Shown piece after piece: positions 51,830 through 60,762 of a stretch of DNA of 64,000 bases; position 1 is the first letter of the stretch, and every line of letters starts with the position of its first letter. Below the pieces are notes generated by a model. That model was not told where the DNA came from and ran no database searches. It was given only the letters and a program-made list of their open reading frames with translations. Source of the DNA: an uncultured Clostridia bacterium (GTDB lineage: Bacteria; Bacillota; Clostridia; Oscillospirales; Ruminococcaceae); NCBI GenBank assembly GCA_948473085.1, contig CAOKWH010000005.1, forward strand, positions 33,130 to 97,129, read 5' to 3'. A program made the translations under genes and the position numbers.

Positions 51830-52573
51830 ATGGAAGAAGCATTTCATTTCGAGGCGCTGGGGGATCAGCTCTCCATCTGCGTTTCCAAAGAGCATAAATT
51901 TGGCACCGATGCCTTCCTGCTGGCCGACTTTGCCGCCCCCCGCCGCCGGGACAGGGCCTGCGACCTGGGTACCGGCTGCGGCATTGTGGCGCTGTGCTGG
52001 TATCGCGCCCTGGAGAGCAGCCCCGGCCACTGCACCTGTGTGGACATCCAGCCCCAGGCCATCCGGCAGCTGAAGCGGACAGTGGAACAAAACGGCCTCA
52101 CCGAGCGCATCACCCCCCTTTGCGCCGATTTAAAGGAGCTGCAGCTCCCGGCCGGCAGCATGGATATTGTCACCTGCAACCCGCCCTATAAGCAGCCGGG
52201 CCGGGGCATTTTATCCGATACCCCCAGCGACCGGATTGCCCGGCACGAAACCCAGTGTACCATTGGCGATGTGTGCGCCGCCGCCGCCCGGCTGCTCAAA
52301 TATGGCGGCCGGCTGTGTATCTGCCAGCGCCCGGAGCGCCTGCCGGATGTGATGGAGGCCATGCGCCAAAACGCCATTGAACCCAAGCGCCTGCGCTTTG
52401 TACAGCAGCGGGAGCACACCGCCCCCTGGCTGTTTTTGCTGGAAGGGCGCCGGGGCGGCAGCCCGTTTTTACAGGTAGAAGCCCCGCTGATTATTGAAGG
52501 CCCTGGGGGATTTTCCCCGGAAATGCTGCGCATCTACGGCAAGGCGGCCAACCTGCCGGGCAAGGAGGAGTAA
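51830..52573 (+). CDS. TrmN6-like SAM-dependent methyltransferase
   Basis: The 247-residue enzyme has the SAM loop CDLGTGCGIVAL, VDIQPQAIRQ, and the amino-methylating motif NPPY with Lys after it. It matches the group that methylates adenine 37 of tRNA1(Val) (YfiC/TrmN6). GGCGGTG precedes the ATG. It is followed one base later by rsmI, the common firmicute arrangement. Confidence 0.9.
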   Translation: MEEAFHFEALGDQLSICVSKEHKFGTDAFLLADFAAPRRRDRACDLGTGCGIVALCWYRALESSPGHCTCVDIQPQAIRQLKRTVEQNGLTERITPLCADLKELQLPAGSMDIVTCNPPYKQPGRGILSDTPSDRIARHETQCTIGDVCAAAARLLKYGGRLCICQRPERLPDVMEAMRQNAIEPKRLRFVQQREHTAPWLFLLEGRRGGSPFLQVEAPLIIEGPGGFSPEMLRIYGKAANLPGKEE

Positions 52574-52574
52574 T

Positions 52575-53393
52575 ATGGGCAGACTGTTTATTGTGGGCAC
52601 CCCCATTGGGAATTTGGGGGACCTTTCCCCCCGGGCGGCGGAGGTGCTGGCCTCGGTGGACTTTATTGCGGCGGAGGATACCCGGGTCAGCATCAAGCTG
52701 CTCAACCACCTGGGGCTGAAAAAGCCGCTTGTCAGCTGCCACGAGCACAACATCCGGGAGATGAGCCAGCAAATTACCGCCCGGCTGCTGGCCGGGGAGG
52801 ACTGCGCCATTGTCACCGACGCCGGTATGCCCTGTATCAGCGACCCTGGCGAACAGCTGGTGGACGCCTGCCACCGGCTGAACATCCCGGTTGTTGCCGT
52901 GCCCGGGCCTACGGCAGTGGCTACGGCAGTGGCGCTGTCCGGCCTAGCTACCGCCCGGTTCACCTTTGAGGGCTTTTTAAGCGTGAACAAATCCAGCCGG
53001 GCCCAGCACCTGGCCGAACTGCGGGAGGAACACCGCACCATGGTATTCTATGAGGCCCCCCACAAGCTGCTCAGGACGCTGGAGGATCTGCTGGCTACCC
53101 TGGGGGACCGGGAACTGGCCATCTGCCGGGAGATCACCAAGCTACATGAGGAAACCCGGCGCACCACCCTGTCCCAGGCACTGGAATACTATCGGGGGCA
53201 TCCACCCAAGGGGGAATTTGTCCTGGTGGTTGCCGGCGCCCCCTACCAGGCAGAGCCTTCCATCCCCTTTGAAGAAGCGGTGGCCAGGGTGCAGGCCCTG
53301 ATAGCCGGCGGGCTGCCCCCCTCCCAGGCAGCCAAGCAGGTGGCGAAGGAAACCGGCTATAAGCGGGCGGAGCTCTACCGGGCCACCCTGTAA
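52575..53393 (+). CDS. rsmI: 16S rRNA (cytidine1402-2'-O)-methyltransferase
   Basis: The 272-residue enzyme has the tetrapyrrole-methylase fold start VGTPIGNLGDLSPRAAEVL, EDTRVSIKLLNH, SDPGEQLVDAC, VPGPTAVATAVALSG and FYEAPHKLLRTL. It 2'-O-methylates C1402 in the decoding centre. AAGGAGG precedes ATG 52575. Confidence 0.95.
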   Translation: MGRLFIVGTPIGNLGDLSPRAAEVLASVDFIAAEDTRVSIKLLNHLGLKKPLVSCHEHNIREMSQQITARLLAGEDCAIVTDAGMPCISDPGEQLVDACHRLNIPVVAVPGPTAVATAVALSGLATARFTFEGFLSVNKSSRAQHLAELREEHRTMVFYEAPHKLLRTLEDLLATLGDRELAICREITKLHEETRRTTLSQALEYYRGHPPKGEFVLVVAGAPYQAEPSIPFEEAVARVQALIAGGLPPSQAAKQVAKETGYKRAELYRATL

Positions 53394-53402
53394 AGAAAAC
53401 AA

Positions 53403-53435
53403 AAAAGGCGAAGGGGCCCACCCCTTCGCCTTTTT
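53403..53435. terminator. Bidirectional terminator
   Basis: AAAAGGCGAAGGGG and CCCCTTCGCCTTTT arms between rsmI and the convergent hypothetical gene. Confidence 0.9.
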
Positions 53436-53440
53436 ATTTT

Positions 53441-53860
53441 TCAGCGGCTGGCCTCCCCCGGCCGGCGGCCAATGCCCAGCCGGTAGTTTTCCAGGCGCTG
53501 CCGGTAGTGCTGAGCCACCCAGGCATTTGCCGCTGTACTATTGTCCTCCTCATTGCTCCATGCCTCAATAGCTATGGCAGATAGCGGCTCCACCACCCGC
53601 ATGGGCAGTTCATCCAGGTTGTCCACAGCCAGCCAGGGCAGGGCCGGAAAACGCCTGGTATCCCCTATCAGGAACAGATAGCCAATCAGCGCCCCCTCCC
53701 GAAGGACAACATAAAACTGCGGCATCTGCTCCCCTGCCGACTGGCTCATTGCCGACTGCAAAGCCTTGGCCTGATGAAGTGGGAAAAAGTCCGGCAAAGC
53801 GCCCAATACCTGGGCGCGCTGCTCGCCCGACAGAGCCTGGCAATTATAAATCTGTTCCAT
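53441..53860 (-). CDS. Hypothetical protein, possibly GNAT-like
   Basis: The 139-residue soluble protein includes FYVVLREGALIGYLFLIGDTRRFPALPWLAVDN, which recalls a GNAT-type beta sheet without a clear acetyl-CoA loop. ATG 53860 has AAAGGGG nine bases upstream. Function not assigned. Confidence 0.65.
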   Translation of the reverse strand: MEQIYNCQALSGEQRAQVLGALPDFFPLHQAKALQSAMSQSAGEQMPQFYVVLREGALIGYLFLIGDTRRFPALPWLAVDNLDELPMRVVEPLSAIAIEAWSNEEDNSTAANAWVAQHYRQRLENYRLGIGRRPGEASR

Positions 53861-53889
53861 CCGCTGCATCCCCTTTCGGTTTGACCGGC

Positions 53890-54351
53890 CTATTCCATCC
53901 GGCCCAGGTTAGCGGCCACCACCTGGCCGTTTTTCAGTTCCAAACAGGCAAACTGCCTATCTGTCCAGCAGCTTCCGGGGTTGCAAAACAGGATGCCCCC
54001 CACCCGCAGGAGAAAGGGCCGGTGGGTGTGGCCAAACAGCACCACATCCGCTTTCAGCTCCTTTGCCCGGCGCAGCAGCGGGCCAAGGCCGCTTTTTACC
54101 CCATAGCCATGGCCGTGGGTTATCAAAATCTGCAGCCCCTCCCGCTCCACCAGCAGCTCATCCGGGCCGGGGCAGCCCCAGTCCCCGTTACCTGCCACCC
54201 GCAGGATGGGGACATCGGCCAGGCAGGCGGCGTCCTCGGCATCCTGCCAGCCATCCCCGCAGAATACAACCTCCTCTGCCGGGCACCCCTCCACAATGGC
54301 AAATAGATGATCCAGGCTGCCGTGGCTGTCGCTGCATACAATCAACTTCAT
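53890..54351 (-). CDS. YfcE/MJ0936-family metallophosphoesterase
   Basis: The 153-residue phosphoesterase shows the metal ligands in order: CSDSHG, FCGDGWQD, AGNGD, THGHGYGV and FGHTHRP. The family cleaves simple phosphodiesters and its physiological substrate is unknown. I start at ATG 54351, eight bases after GGAGG. The long upstream frame is not conserved-looking. Confidence 0.92.
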   Translation of the reverse strand: MKLIVCSDSHGSLDHLFAIVEGCPAEEVVFCGDGWQDAEDAACLADVPILRVAGNGDWGCPGPDELLVEREGLQILITHGHGYGVKSGLGPLLRRAKELKADVVLFGHTHRPFLLRVGGILFCNPGSCWTDRQFACLELKNGQVVAANLGRME

Positions 54352-54487
54352 TTCCATACCCTCCTCTGTTTTGGTGATAATTGAACCGCTGTTTTCATAC
54401 CTATTACCATAAAAACCCGCTGCTGCCCGGAAATACAAACCCGCCGGCAGCGGATGCCCACCGCAAACAGAAGGGATGTGACCGCTC

Positions 54488-54766
54488 TTGCCAGACAACA
54501 CCATCTTAGAAACCGGCGCTCAGCGCCAACTGATCCTAACAGCCGCCAAAAAGGCCGGGTTGGACCCCCAGGCCGTCCAACAACAGCTGGAACAGGGGCT
54601 GTTTGATGAACTGCTGGGCCCCCTAAAGGCCGAGGGCAGCGAAATGGTACAGAACCTGCTCTCCTCCCCGGAGGCTGTCCGCCACCTGCTGGAAAAGCCA
54701 GCAACCCAGCAGCTGCTCAACCGACTGATGGAGGACCAGACAGATGGAACCCCGCTCCCGCATTGA
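54488..54766 (+). CDS. Small hypothetical protein, first of three overlapping ORFs
   Basis: The 92-residue acidic helical protein (PDNTILETGAQRQLILTAAKK...) starts at TTG 54488 with AAGGGATG upstream. Its 3' end overlaps the next ORF by 23 bases. No family recognised. Confidence 0.6.
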   Translation: MPDNTILETGAQRQLILTAAKKAGLDPQAVQQQLEQGLFDELLGPLKAEGSEMVQNLLSSPEAVRHLLEKPATQQLLNRLMEDQTDGTPLPH

Positions 54767-55064
54767 TCTGCTGCTGGGGGATGAACAGGGCCGGGAGGAG
54801 CTGCGCCGGCTGATTGCCGAGGTGCGGGCAGAGGAGGAATGGGCCGGGCGCCAGGAGAAAAAGCCGCTGGCCCAGCTGCGCAGCGCCTACCGGGAGATTG
54901 CCCGGGAAGATAGGCAGGAGCAGGCACTGCTGCAGGCGCTGCTGCCCCTGCTGCCGGAGGAGCGCCGCCAGCGGGCCGGGGACGCCTTGGCGCTGATGCG
55001 CCTGGCCCGGATGCTGGAACTGTTCCGGGAGCTGGATATTATCCGGGAGGAGGAATGGGAATGA
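54744..55064 (+). CDS. Small hypothetical protein, second of three
   Basis: The 106-residue protein is highly charged and helical (EELRRLIAEVRAEEEW, LPLLPEERRQRAGDALALMRLARMLELF). It overlaps its neighbours on both sides, so all three ORFs are probably translated together. No membrane span. No family recognised. Confidence 0.6.
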   Translation: MEPRSRIDLLLGDEQGREELRRLIAEVRAEEEWAGRQEKKPLAQLRSAYREIAREDRQEQALLQALLPLLPEERRQRAGDALALMRLARMLELFRELDIIREEEWE

Positions 55065-55339
55065 GCAGCTGGCAGCCCACCGGCCTGACAGCCGGGGAAC
55101 TGGCCCGGATGCAGCAGGACGCCGAGCGCCGGGTGGAGGAGATGCGCCGCCGGGTGCAGCAAAACGCCGGCTTTGCCGCCCCGGAACCGGAGGATAGAAT
55201 GGAATACCTGCCAGACCAGATACAGCAGCCGGTGCCCTCGGGGGAGAGCCTGCCCCTGTTCTATCTGCTGGCGGCCCTGCTCCGGGGCGAGGAGGAGCAG
55301 CTCCCGCTGCTGGCCGCCCTTGCCTGGCTGCTGCTATAG
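55061..55339 (+). CDS. Small hypothetical protein, third of three
   Basis: The 92-residue protein starts at ATG 55061 inside the stop of the previous ORF (ATGA), has a coiled-coil-like front (MQQDAERRVEEMRRRVQQ) and a hydrophobic end (LLAALLRGEEEQLPLLAALAWLLL). It could sit at the membrane. No family recognised. Confidence 0.6.
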   Translation: MSSWQPTGLTAGELARMQQDAERRVEEMRRRVQQNAGFAAPEPEDRMEYLPDQIQQPVPSGESLPLFYLLAALLRGEEEQLPLLAALAWLLL

Positions 55340-55401
55340 CCCTTGTATCACCCAGGCCCGGCATGTTACAATAGGAAAAAAGCAAAGAGGAGGATTGTTT
55401 T

Positions 55402-55722
55402 ATGCCCCAGATTACCATAAAAGGCGTAACCGACGCCCAGATGAAAAAAATGAGTACCCCGCTCATCCAGCAGCTTGCCCAAGCCATTGGCTGCCCGGAG
55501 GACTGGCTGATTCTTGAGCTGGCCCGCTCCAGCTTCTACAGTGCCGGCGAGAGTGTGCCGGGGTTCCCCATTGTGGTGGTTTCCTGGTACGACCGGCCGG
55601 CCGAGGTGCGCCAGCAGGTGGCCGAAATTATACGCAGCCAGATTATGGGCGAAGGCTATAACCTGGTGCAGGTGATGTTTAACATCCTGGATCCCGAGCA
55701 GTTCTACGAATTTGAGGAATAA
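55402..55722 (+). CDS. DUF1904 / tautomerase-superfamily-like protein
   Basis: The 106-residue protein starts MPQITIKGVTDAQMKKMS with an N-terminal Pro as in MIF/4-oxalocrotonate tautomerases, then VVVSWYDRPAEVRQQVAEII. The match is to the DUF1904 branch, whose activity is unknown. GAGGAGG precedes the ATG. It ends at a terminator. Confidence 0.85.
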   Translation: MPQITIKGVTDAQMKKMSTPLIQQLAQAIGCPEDWLILELARSSFYSAGESVPGFPIVVVSWYDRPAEVRQQVAEIIRSQIMGEGYNLVQVMFNILDPEQFYEFEE

Positions 55723-55731
55723 AGCCCCATG

Positions 55732-55764
55732 AAAAGCCTCCGGCCATCGCTGGAGGCTTTTTTT
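55732..55764 (+). terminator. Terminator after the DUF1904 gene
   Basis: AAAAGCCTCC and GGAGGCTTTT arms plus T run. Confidence 0.9.
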
Positions 55765-56025
55765 ATGCCAAAACAATCCGTTTCATCCGCCGCCCTGGGC
55801 CATATAGGCGGATGCCATTGTGCCGCAAGTTGATACAAGGCACCTTTTCCGGCCCGAAAAAGCCCGGCAGGCAGGCGCCAGATTTTCACTCCCTGTTCCC
55901 CTGAAAAGCCCTTTCAGAAAGCCGGTTACCCCTCTGATTCCCGAAAGGAACAGGACAGCAGGCTTTTCCGGCTGCTCTCGTCAAACAAATCGGGCCTGCC
56001 CCTCTGTTCCGGGGGATACCGGATG
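55765..56025. other. Intergenic region without recognised features
   Basis: Between the DUF1904 terminator and the end of the GTPase gene I see no gene or strong hairpin. Confidence 0.5.
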
Positions 56026-57366
56026 CTAAGACAGGCTGTTTTCCTGCTTTTCGCGCTCAAACCGCTGCTTTACTTCCTCCATCGTCCTATCCTCAATATA
56101 ATAGGCGATGGCAGCCTGGCCTATGCCGGCAGTGCCGCTGCCCGCTATCACCGAGCTGACGGCGGAGCCGGAACCGGGAAAGACCCCATTTAAAAATTTG
56201 GAGGCCTGCTGGGCCGCCAGCCGGAATATATACCCGGCCCCTGCAACCCCTCCCAGGCTGAGGATAAACTCCCCTGCTGTTTCCAATGTAATTTCCCGCC
56301 CGCTGAGCGACGCAATCAGGCTGACCAGCAGGCTTTGGAGCAGCAGCAGGATGTAAATATCCGACATTGGTATGGGGGTTACGGCAACCGTGGCCGCAAT
56401 GCTGGAAAAAATCTTGTTGAGGTGTTCTGCAAACCTTTTCACAACCTCGTTGAGACGGGCAGCCATCCTCAACCCCATCTGCGCCTGAAAATCGAGGATG
56501 GCTTTTTCCAATATATCAAGCAACGCCTCTATGTTATATCTGCCGTCAAATACAATTTGCAGGCGGTCAATGTCGGTTTGCGGCAGGTTTTTCACCCATT
56601 CGGTATCCACCTCTATCCCGTCCGGCGTCTGCCAGCCCATCAGGGAGGAAACCGGGACAATGGCATCAATCTTCAGCCCATTTTTTACAATGATGCCCTT
56701 GTAGTACTGCACTACCTCGTCTATTTTTCTTTTCTTGCTCTCGGGGTATTCCGCCGGGCTTTTCGTCCAGGCAGGGGCCATTTCATCGCATTTATTGACA
56801 ACCGCTACCACCGGCAGCCGCACCTTATTCACCGCTTCATACTGCTCGCAGACCTTTTTGATAAACGCCACATCCGAATGGACATCGTCCCGATGGGTGC
56901 AGTTGAGCATAAAAATGACGGCGTCCGGGGAAAACTCGCTGGCCTGGCTGATGAGCTGCTCCTCGGCCGACCGGGTATCGTCCAGGCTCTCCGATTCGGC
57001 AATGCCCCGGGTATCTAAAATTTCCATCAAAACCCGGTCGCCCTCCCGGCATTCATAAATCTGGGCGTTTTGGGTACAGCTTTTGGTATCGCTTACGCCG
57101 GCCACATACGCCCCGCACAAGGCGTTTATCAGGCTGCTTTTGCCCACCCCTGTCCGGCCTATAAGGAAAAACCGGGGCGGCCTGTGGGTGTCAATGCCCT
57201 CCATCAGGCGTTTCAGGTCCTTATCCCCTAAAATCTTCTCCTTTAAGAAGGTTCTTGTCTTTTCGGGAGTGGCGTCGGGCAGCTTATCCACCAGTTCGCT
57301 GGCTTTTATGTAAAAATTTTTCATGTTTTGCAGGCGCTGCTCAATTTTCATGCCGTCCTCTTTCAT
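56026..57366 (-). CDS. GTPase with C-terminal membrane-associated domain
   Basis: The 446-residue protein has a dynamin/Era-like G domain: G1 GRTGVGKSS, G3 LDTRG, G4 NKCD, with a 50-residue helical lead-in. After residue ~290 comes a helical region with two or three hydrophobic stretches (IYILLLLQSLLVSLIASLS, GEFILSLGGVAGAGYIF) and a charged end, a layout seen in DUF697-type GTPases. The role is unknown; such proteins are linked to stress or membrane work. GGGAGGA precedes ATG 57366. Confidence 0.85.
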   Translation of the reverse strand: MKEDGMKIEQRLQNMKNFYIKASELVDKLPDATPEKTRTFLKEKILGDKDLKRLMEGIDTHRPPRFFLIGRTGVGKSSLINALCGAYVAGVSDTKSCTQNAQIYECREGDRVLMEILDTRGIAESESLDDTRSAEEQLISQASEFSPDAVIFMLNCTHRDDVHSDVAFIKKVCEQYEAVNKVRLPVVAVVNKCDEMAPAWTKSPAEYPESKKRKIDEVVQYYKGIIVKNGLKIDAIVPVSSLMGWQTPDGIEVDTEWVKNLPQTDIDRLQIVFDGRYNIEALLDILEKAILDFQAQMGLRMAARLNEVVKRFAEHLNKIFSSIAATVAVTPIPMSDIYILLLLQSLLVSLIASLSGREITLETAGEFILSLGGVAGAGYIFRLAAQQASKFLNGVFPGSGSAVSSVIAGSGTAGIGQAAIAYYIEDRTMEEVKQRFEREKQENSLS

Positions 57367-57440
57367 CTCTGCATCCTCCCTTTTTTGTTTCTCCCCTTTT
57401 GCAGAACAGCCGGCAGCCAAACGGCCGCCGGCTGCCCGGT

Positions 57441-58178
57441 TTAGATGACCATGCCGCCATTGGGGCTGAGCACCTGGCCGGTGGTAAAGCTGCTGTTTTC
57501 CATTGCCAGGAACACAATGCTCCGGGCAACCTCCTCCGGGGCGGCTATCCGGCCCAGGGGCGTTTCCTCCCGCAGCTGGGCCAGCGTTTCCTCCTCCAGC
57601 TGGCCGTTCATCCGGGTATCCACCACGCCGGGGGCCACACAGTTCACCCGGATACCACTGGGGCCCAGCTCCTTGGCCAGCGCCTTAGTCAGGCCAATCA
57701 CCCCAGCCTTGGCCGCCGAATAGTGCGCCTCACAGGAGGCGCCGCAGATGCCCCAGATAGAGGATACATTGACAATACTGCCCGCCTTTTGGCGGATCAT
57801 ATAGGGCAGCGCCGCCTGGGTGCAGTTGAACACCCCGGTCAGGTTCACCCCCAGCATCCGCTCCCAGTCCTCCTGGGTCAGGTCGGTGAACAGCTTTTGC
57901 TGGGCGATGCCGGCATTGTTGATTAAAATATCCACCCCGCCGTACAGCTTTTCCGTCTGGGCAAACAGCTGGTCCACCTCGGCCCGGCAGCTGACATCCG
58001 CCCGGAGGGCAACAGCGGCCAGCCCCATCTGGGAAAGCGCCCGGGCAAGCTCCAGCCCCTCCCGGAACGACTTGTTGCAGGCCACCACCACCCGGCAGCC
58101 CAGGGCGGCAAACAGCTCCGCCGTGCTGCGGCCAATACCGGTGGCGCCGCCGGTTATCAATACGGTTTTCCCCTTCAT
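57441..58178 (-). CDS. Short-chain dehydrogenase/reductase (FabG/YmfI-like)
   Basis: The 245-residue NAD(P)-dependent enzyme has TGGATGIG for the nucleotide, NNAGIAQQKLF, the catalytic Ser in VNVSSIWG and HYSAAK with Tyr and Lys, and PNGG near the end. FabG (fatty acid synthesis) and YmfI (EF-P 5-aminopentanone reductase) are candidates; the lack of fatty-acid genes nearby makes FabG less likely. Substrate not proven. Confidence 0.9.
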   Translation of the reverse strand: MKGKTVLITGGATGIGRSTAELFAALGCRVVVACNKSFREGLELARALSQMGLAAVALRADVSCRAEVDQLFAQTEKLYGGVDILINNAGIAQQKLFTDLTQEDWERMLGVNLTGVFNCTQAALPYMIRQKAGSIVNVSSIWGICGASCEAHYSAAKAGVIGLTKALAKELGPSGIRVNCVAPGVVDTRMNGQLEEETLAQLREETPLGRIAAPEEVARSIVFLAMENSSFTTGQVLSPNGGMVI

Positions 58179-58186
58179 GCGGCCTC

Positions 58187-58846
58187 CTATTCCAGATGCA
58201 GGCTTTTCATCAGCTGGTGGGTGTACTCATTCCGGCAGACAATAATCACCTTATCGCCGGATAAAATTTGGGTGTTACCGCGGGGGATAATCAATTTCCC
58301 ATCCCGGGTAATGGATACAATAACGCTCTCCTTGGGCATATCCAGCGCCGACAGGGTCACCCCGCTGCGGCGATAGCCTTTGGGGATTTCCACCTCGCTG
58401 ATGGCGGCCTCCCCGCCGTTGATGGAAAGCAGCTGCTTCATGGTGGCGGCATCAATCTCCCGCTCTATCAGCCGGGCAATGTGGTCGGTGCTGGATACCG
58501 GGATATCCACCCCCAGCTTTTTGAGCACCTCCATATTCTTTGGGTTGTTTACACGGGCCACTGTGCGGGGCACGCCATATCTCTTTTTGGCCAGCTGGCA
58601 GGCAATCAGGTTCACCTCATCCCGGCCGGCGGCCCCTACAAAGGCGTCGCATTCCTCAACCCCGGCCTGTTCCAAGGTGGGTATGGCGGTGCCATCCCCG
58701 TTGATAACCGGGATATCCAGGTTATTGGCCACCTTGCGGCACCGCTCCCGGTCCGGCTCGATGACAACCGGCTTGTGCCCATGCTCCAGCAGGGTCTGGG
58801 CCAGGTAATAGCCCACCTTGCCTGCCCCTATTACAATTACTTTCAT
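58187..58846 (-). CDS. TrkA-type potassium-channel regulator (RCK protein 1)
   Basis: The 219-residue protein has an NAD-binding TrkA_N domain (MKVIVIGAGKVGYYLAQ, DGTAIPTLEQAG, GAAGRDEVNLIA) and a TrkA_C domain. It gates a potassium transporter in response to nucleotide. It lies 15 bases after a second, related gene. No membrane partner is in the window. Confidence 0.92.
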   Translation of the reverse strand: MKVIVIGAGKVGYYLAQTLLEHGHKPVVIEPDRERCRKVANNLDIPVINGDGTAIPTLEQAGVEECDAFVGAAGRDEVNLIACQLAKKRYGVPRTVARVNNPKNMEVLKKLGVDIPVSSTDHIARLIEREIDAATMKQLLSINGGEAAISEVEIPKGYRRSGVTLSALDMPKESVIVSITRDGKLIIPRGNTQILSGDKVIIVCRNEYTHQLMKSLHLE

Positions 58847-58861
58847 CCTAAAAGCCTCCCC

Positions 58862-59488
58862 TTAACCCATGGTCCGGGCAACAATAAGCACATCGCCGTC
58901 CCGCACCACCGTGTGCAGCTCGGCGCTGCGCAGCCGCATCTTGCCGTTGATGGAAAGCACCCCCAACAGCGTATATCCTCTGGGCAGCGGGATGGCCTCG
59001 GCAAATTCCCCTAGGTACCGGCGATCAATTTCCATCTCCTCAAACACCACCCGGGTGCTGCCAAAATAGCACTCGTTCGAGTGCCCTCCCCGGTTGTCCA
59101 GCGCCGCCACGATGGATTCCACTGTCAGGTTGGTGGGGCAGACTGTGCTCAGCCCAAAGCTGCTGAACACCTCCTCCCGGCGGGGGTCGGACACCCGGGA
59201 GATAACGGTGGGCACCTTGAAAATATCCCGGGCCAGCTGGGCCACCATCAGGTTGATATTGTCATCCTTGGTTACGGCAATAACCACATTGCAGCCCTCA
59301 ATTCCAGCATGGGTGAGCACATCCTGGTCGATGGGCACCCCGATGGTAAACATCCCGGAAAAATCCTCCGAAAGCTCGGCCATAAATTCCGGGTTTTGCT
59401 CCACCACCGAAACCTGATACCCCATGCTGTCCAGCATGTTCGCCAGCTGGGAACCGGCATCGCCGCAGCCGACAACCAAAACATTCAT
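58862..59488 (-). CDS. TrkA-type potassium-channel regulator (RCK protein 2)
   Basis: The 208-residue protein has MNVLVVGCGDAGSQLANM, GVPIDQDVLTHAGIEGC and VTKDDNINLMVAQLA, then a TrkA_C domain. It is a diverged sibling of the next gene. The pair may form a hetero-oligomeric ring. Confidence 0.92.
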   Translation of the reverse strand: MNVLVVGCGDAGSQLANMLDSMGYQVSVVEQNPEFMAELSEDFSGMFTIGVPIDQDVLTHAGIEGCNVVIAVTKDDNINLMVAQLARDIFKVPTVISRVSDPRREEVFSSFGLSTVCPTNLTVESIVAALDNRGGHSNECYFGSTRVVFEEMEIDRRYLGEFAEAIPLPRGYTLLGVLSINGKMRLRSAELHTVVRDGDVLIVARTMG

Positions 59489-59544
59489 AATTTCCCTCCT
59501 ATCAACAGCTGCCCACCGGCAGCCTGACCTTTCTTTCTATCTCA

Positions 59545-60555
59545 CTACCGCAGCCGGAACAGCAGATAAAGCAGCAGCATGTGCCCCGGGTAAAAGAGGT
59601 AGGAGCCCCATTGCAGCAGCTTGCCGCTCTTGCTGCCCTTTTCCCCGTTATACAGCCAGATGGGCAGCAGCGCCATGACTGCCAGCCCCTGCACCGGGAA
59701 CTCTATAATAAAGAAGTGCAGCACCAGTATAATCTGCTGCCCGCCCATCAGCACGCCGTGCAGCAGCCACATGCCAACGGCCTGTGCTACCCACGCCCAG
59801 CGGAAACCGCGGAACACGGTGAACAGCACCACAGTAAGCACGCCGGGAATGCCATAGTCGGTTGCGCCAATACCCGCCCCCATGCAGCAGAGCAGCAGCA
59901 CCAGCGCCGCCTGTAACGACTGCAGCAGCCCGGGGTCGGTGCGGGCCTTCCAAAGGCTATCGGCCGCCAACAGGCCCAGCAGCAGGGTGAACAGCACATT
60001 TTGATGGAAGGGGAAAAACGGCGTGCTGGCCATCATCAAATCAAACGGGATTTCCGACACCAATGCAAACAAAAACAGCCGTTGGATGTATTTTTTCAGG
60101 TCTTTGGTGTGAAAATACCCCTCGCTCACCTGAAAGGCAAAGATGGGAAAGGCCATCCGCCCCAGGAAGGTCAGCCAGTCGTTGCCCGGAACCAGTGTGG
60201 CCCACAGATGATCCCCCAGCATCAGCACCAGGGCCAGCACCCGCAGGGTGTTGGCGCCAATTCCCGCCTGCAGCCAATCGGCTATTGGCGTGGTCGGTTT
60301 ATCGAGCGGGATTTTCGGCTTCTCTGCCACCGGGGCCTGTTCCGCTTCCCCCTCCGGATCTTCAGAACCGGCCAGCTCCGGCGCTTCCCCCGAAGCGTCA
60401 GGGGCAGTATCCTGTTCCGGCAGTTCCTCAGGGCCGGGCAGGGTGTCCACCGGGGCGGCAGTTTCCTCTAAAGCGTTGGGCTCAGGCGAGGCATCCTGCT
60501 CCAGCAGGCCGGATGTATCCTCATTTAAAACAGTCTGTTCGGTAGAATCGGGCAT
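59545..60555 (-). CDS. TraX-family membrane protein with acidic tail
   Basis: The 336-residue protein has an N-terminal ~90-residue acidic disordered region rich in Glu, Pro and Ala, then a TraX-type membrane domain with about seven spans (ANTLRVLALVLMLGDHLWATL, GRMAFPIFAFQVSEGYFHT, FYPGHMLLLYLLF). TraX acetylates F-pilin in conjugative plasmids; chromosomal firmicute homologues have unknown targets. AAGGAG precedes ATG 60555. I see no conjugation genes. Confidence 0.88.
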   Translation of the reverse strand: MPDSTEQTVLNEDTSGLLEQDASPEPNALEETAAPVDTLPGPEELPEQDTAPDASGEAPELAGSEDPEGEAEQAPVAEKPKIPLDKPTTPIADWLQAGIGANTLRVLALVLMLGDHLWATLVPGNDWLTFLGRMAFPIFAFQVSEGYFHTKDLKKYIQRLFLFALVSEIPFDLMMASTPFFPFHQNVLFTLLLGLLAADSLWKARTDPGLLQSLQAALVLLLCCMGAGIGATDYGIPGVLTVVLFTVFRGFRWAWVAQAVGMWLLHGVLMGGQQIILVLHFFIIEFPVQGLAVMALLPIWLYNGEKGSKSGKLLQWGSYLFYPGHMLLLYLLFRLR

Positions 60556-60714
60556 ACGGGAAAGCTCCTTTCGCAGTACTGTGCCGCTTGTTTTGTAGCA
60601 CTTGTATCCTACCACAACCACCCGCAAAATTCAAGAAAGGATACACAGAATACAAACTTTACAGCATTTTTTATCCGGCAGGCAGATATCCACCTCAGCC
60701 TGCCGGAAAACAGA

Positions 60715-60752
60715 ACAGGGGCCGTGAAGGTTCTGCCCCTCACGGCCCCTGT
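60715..60752 (-). terminator. Terminator of ppdK
   Basis: ACAGGGGCCGTGA and TCACGGCCCCTGT perfect arms, then TTCTGTTTT on the minus strand. A second stem (TCCGGCAGGC/GCCTGCCGGA) lies at 60668-60706. Confidence 0.85.
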
Positions 60753-60762
60753 GATTGCTATA

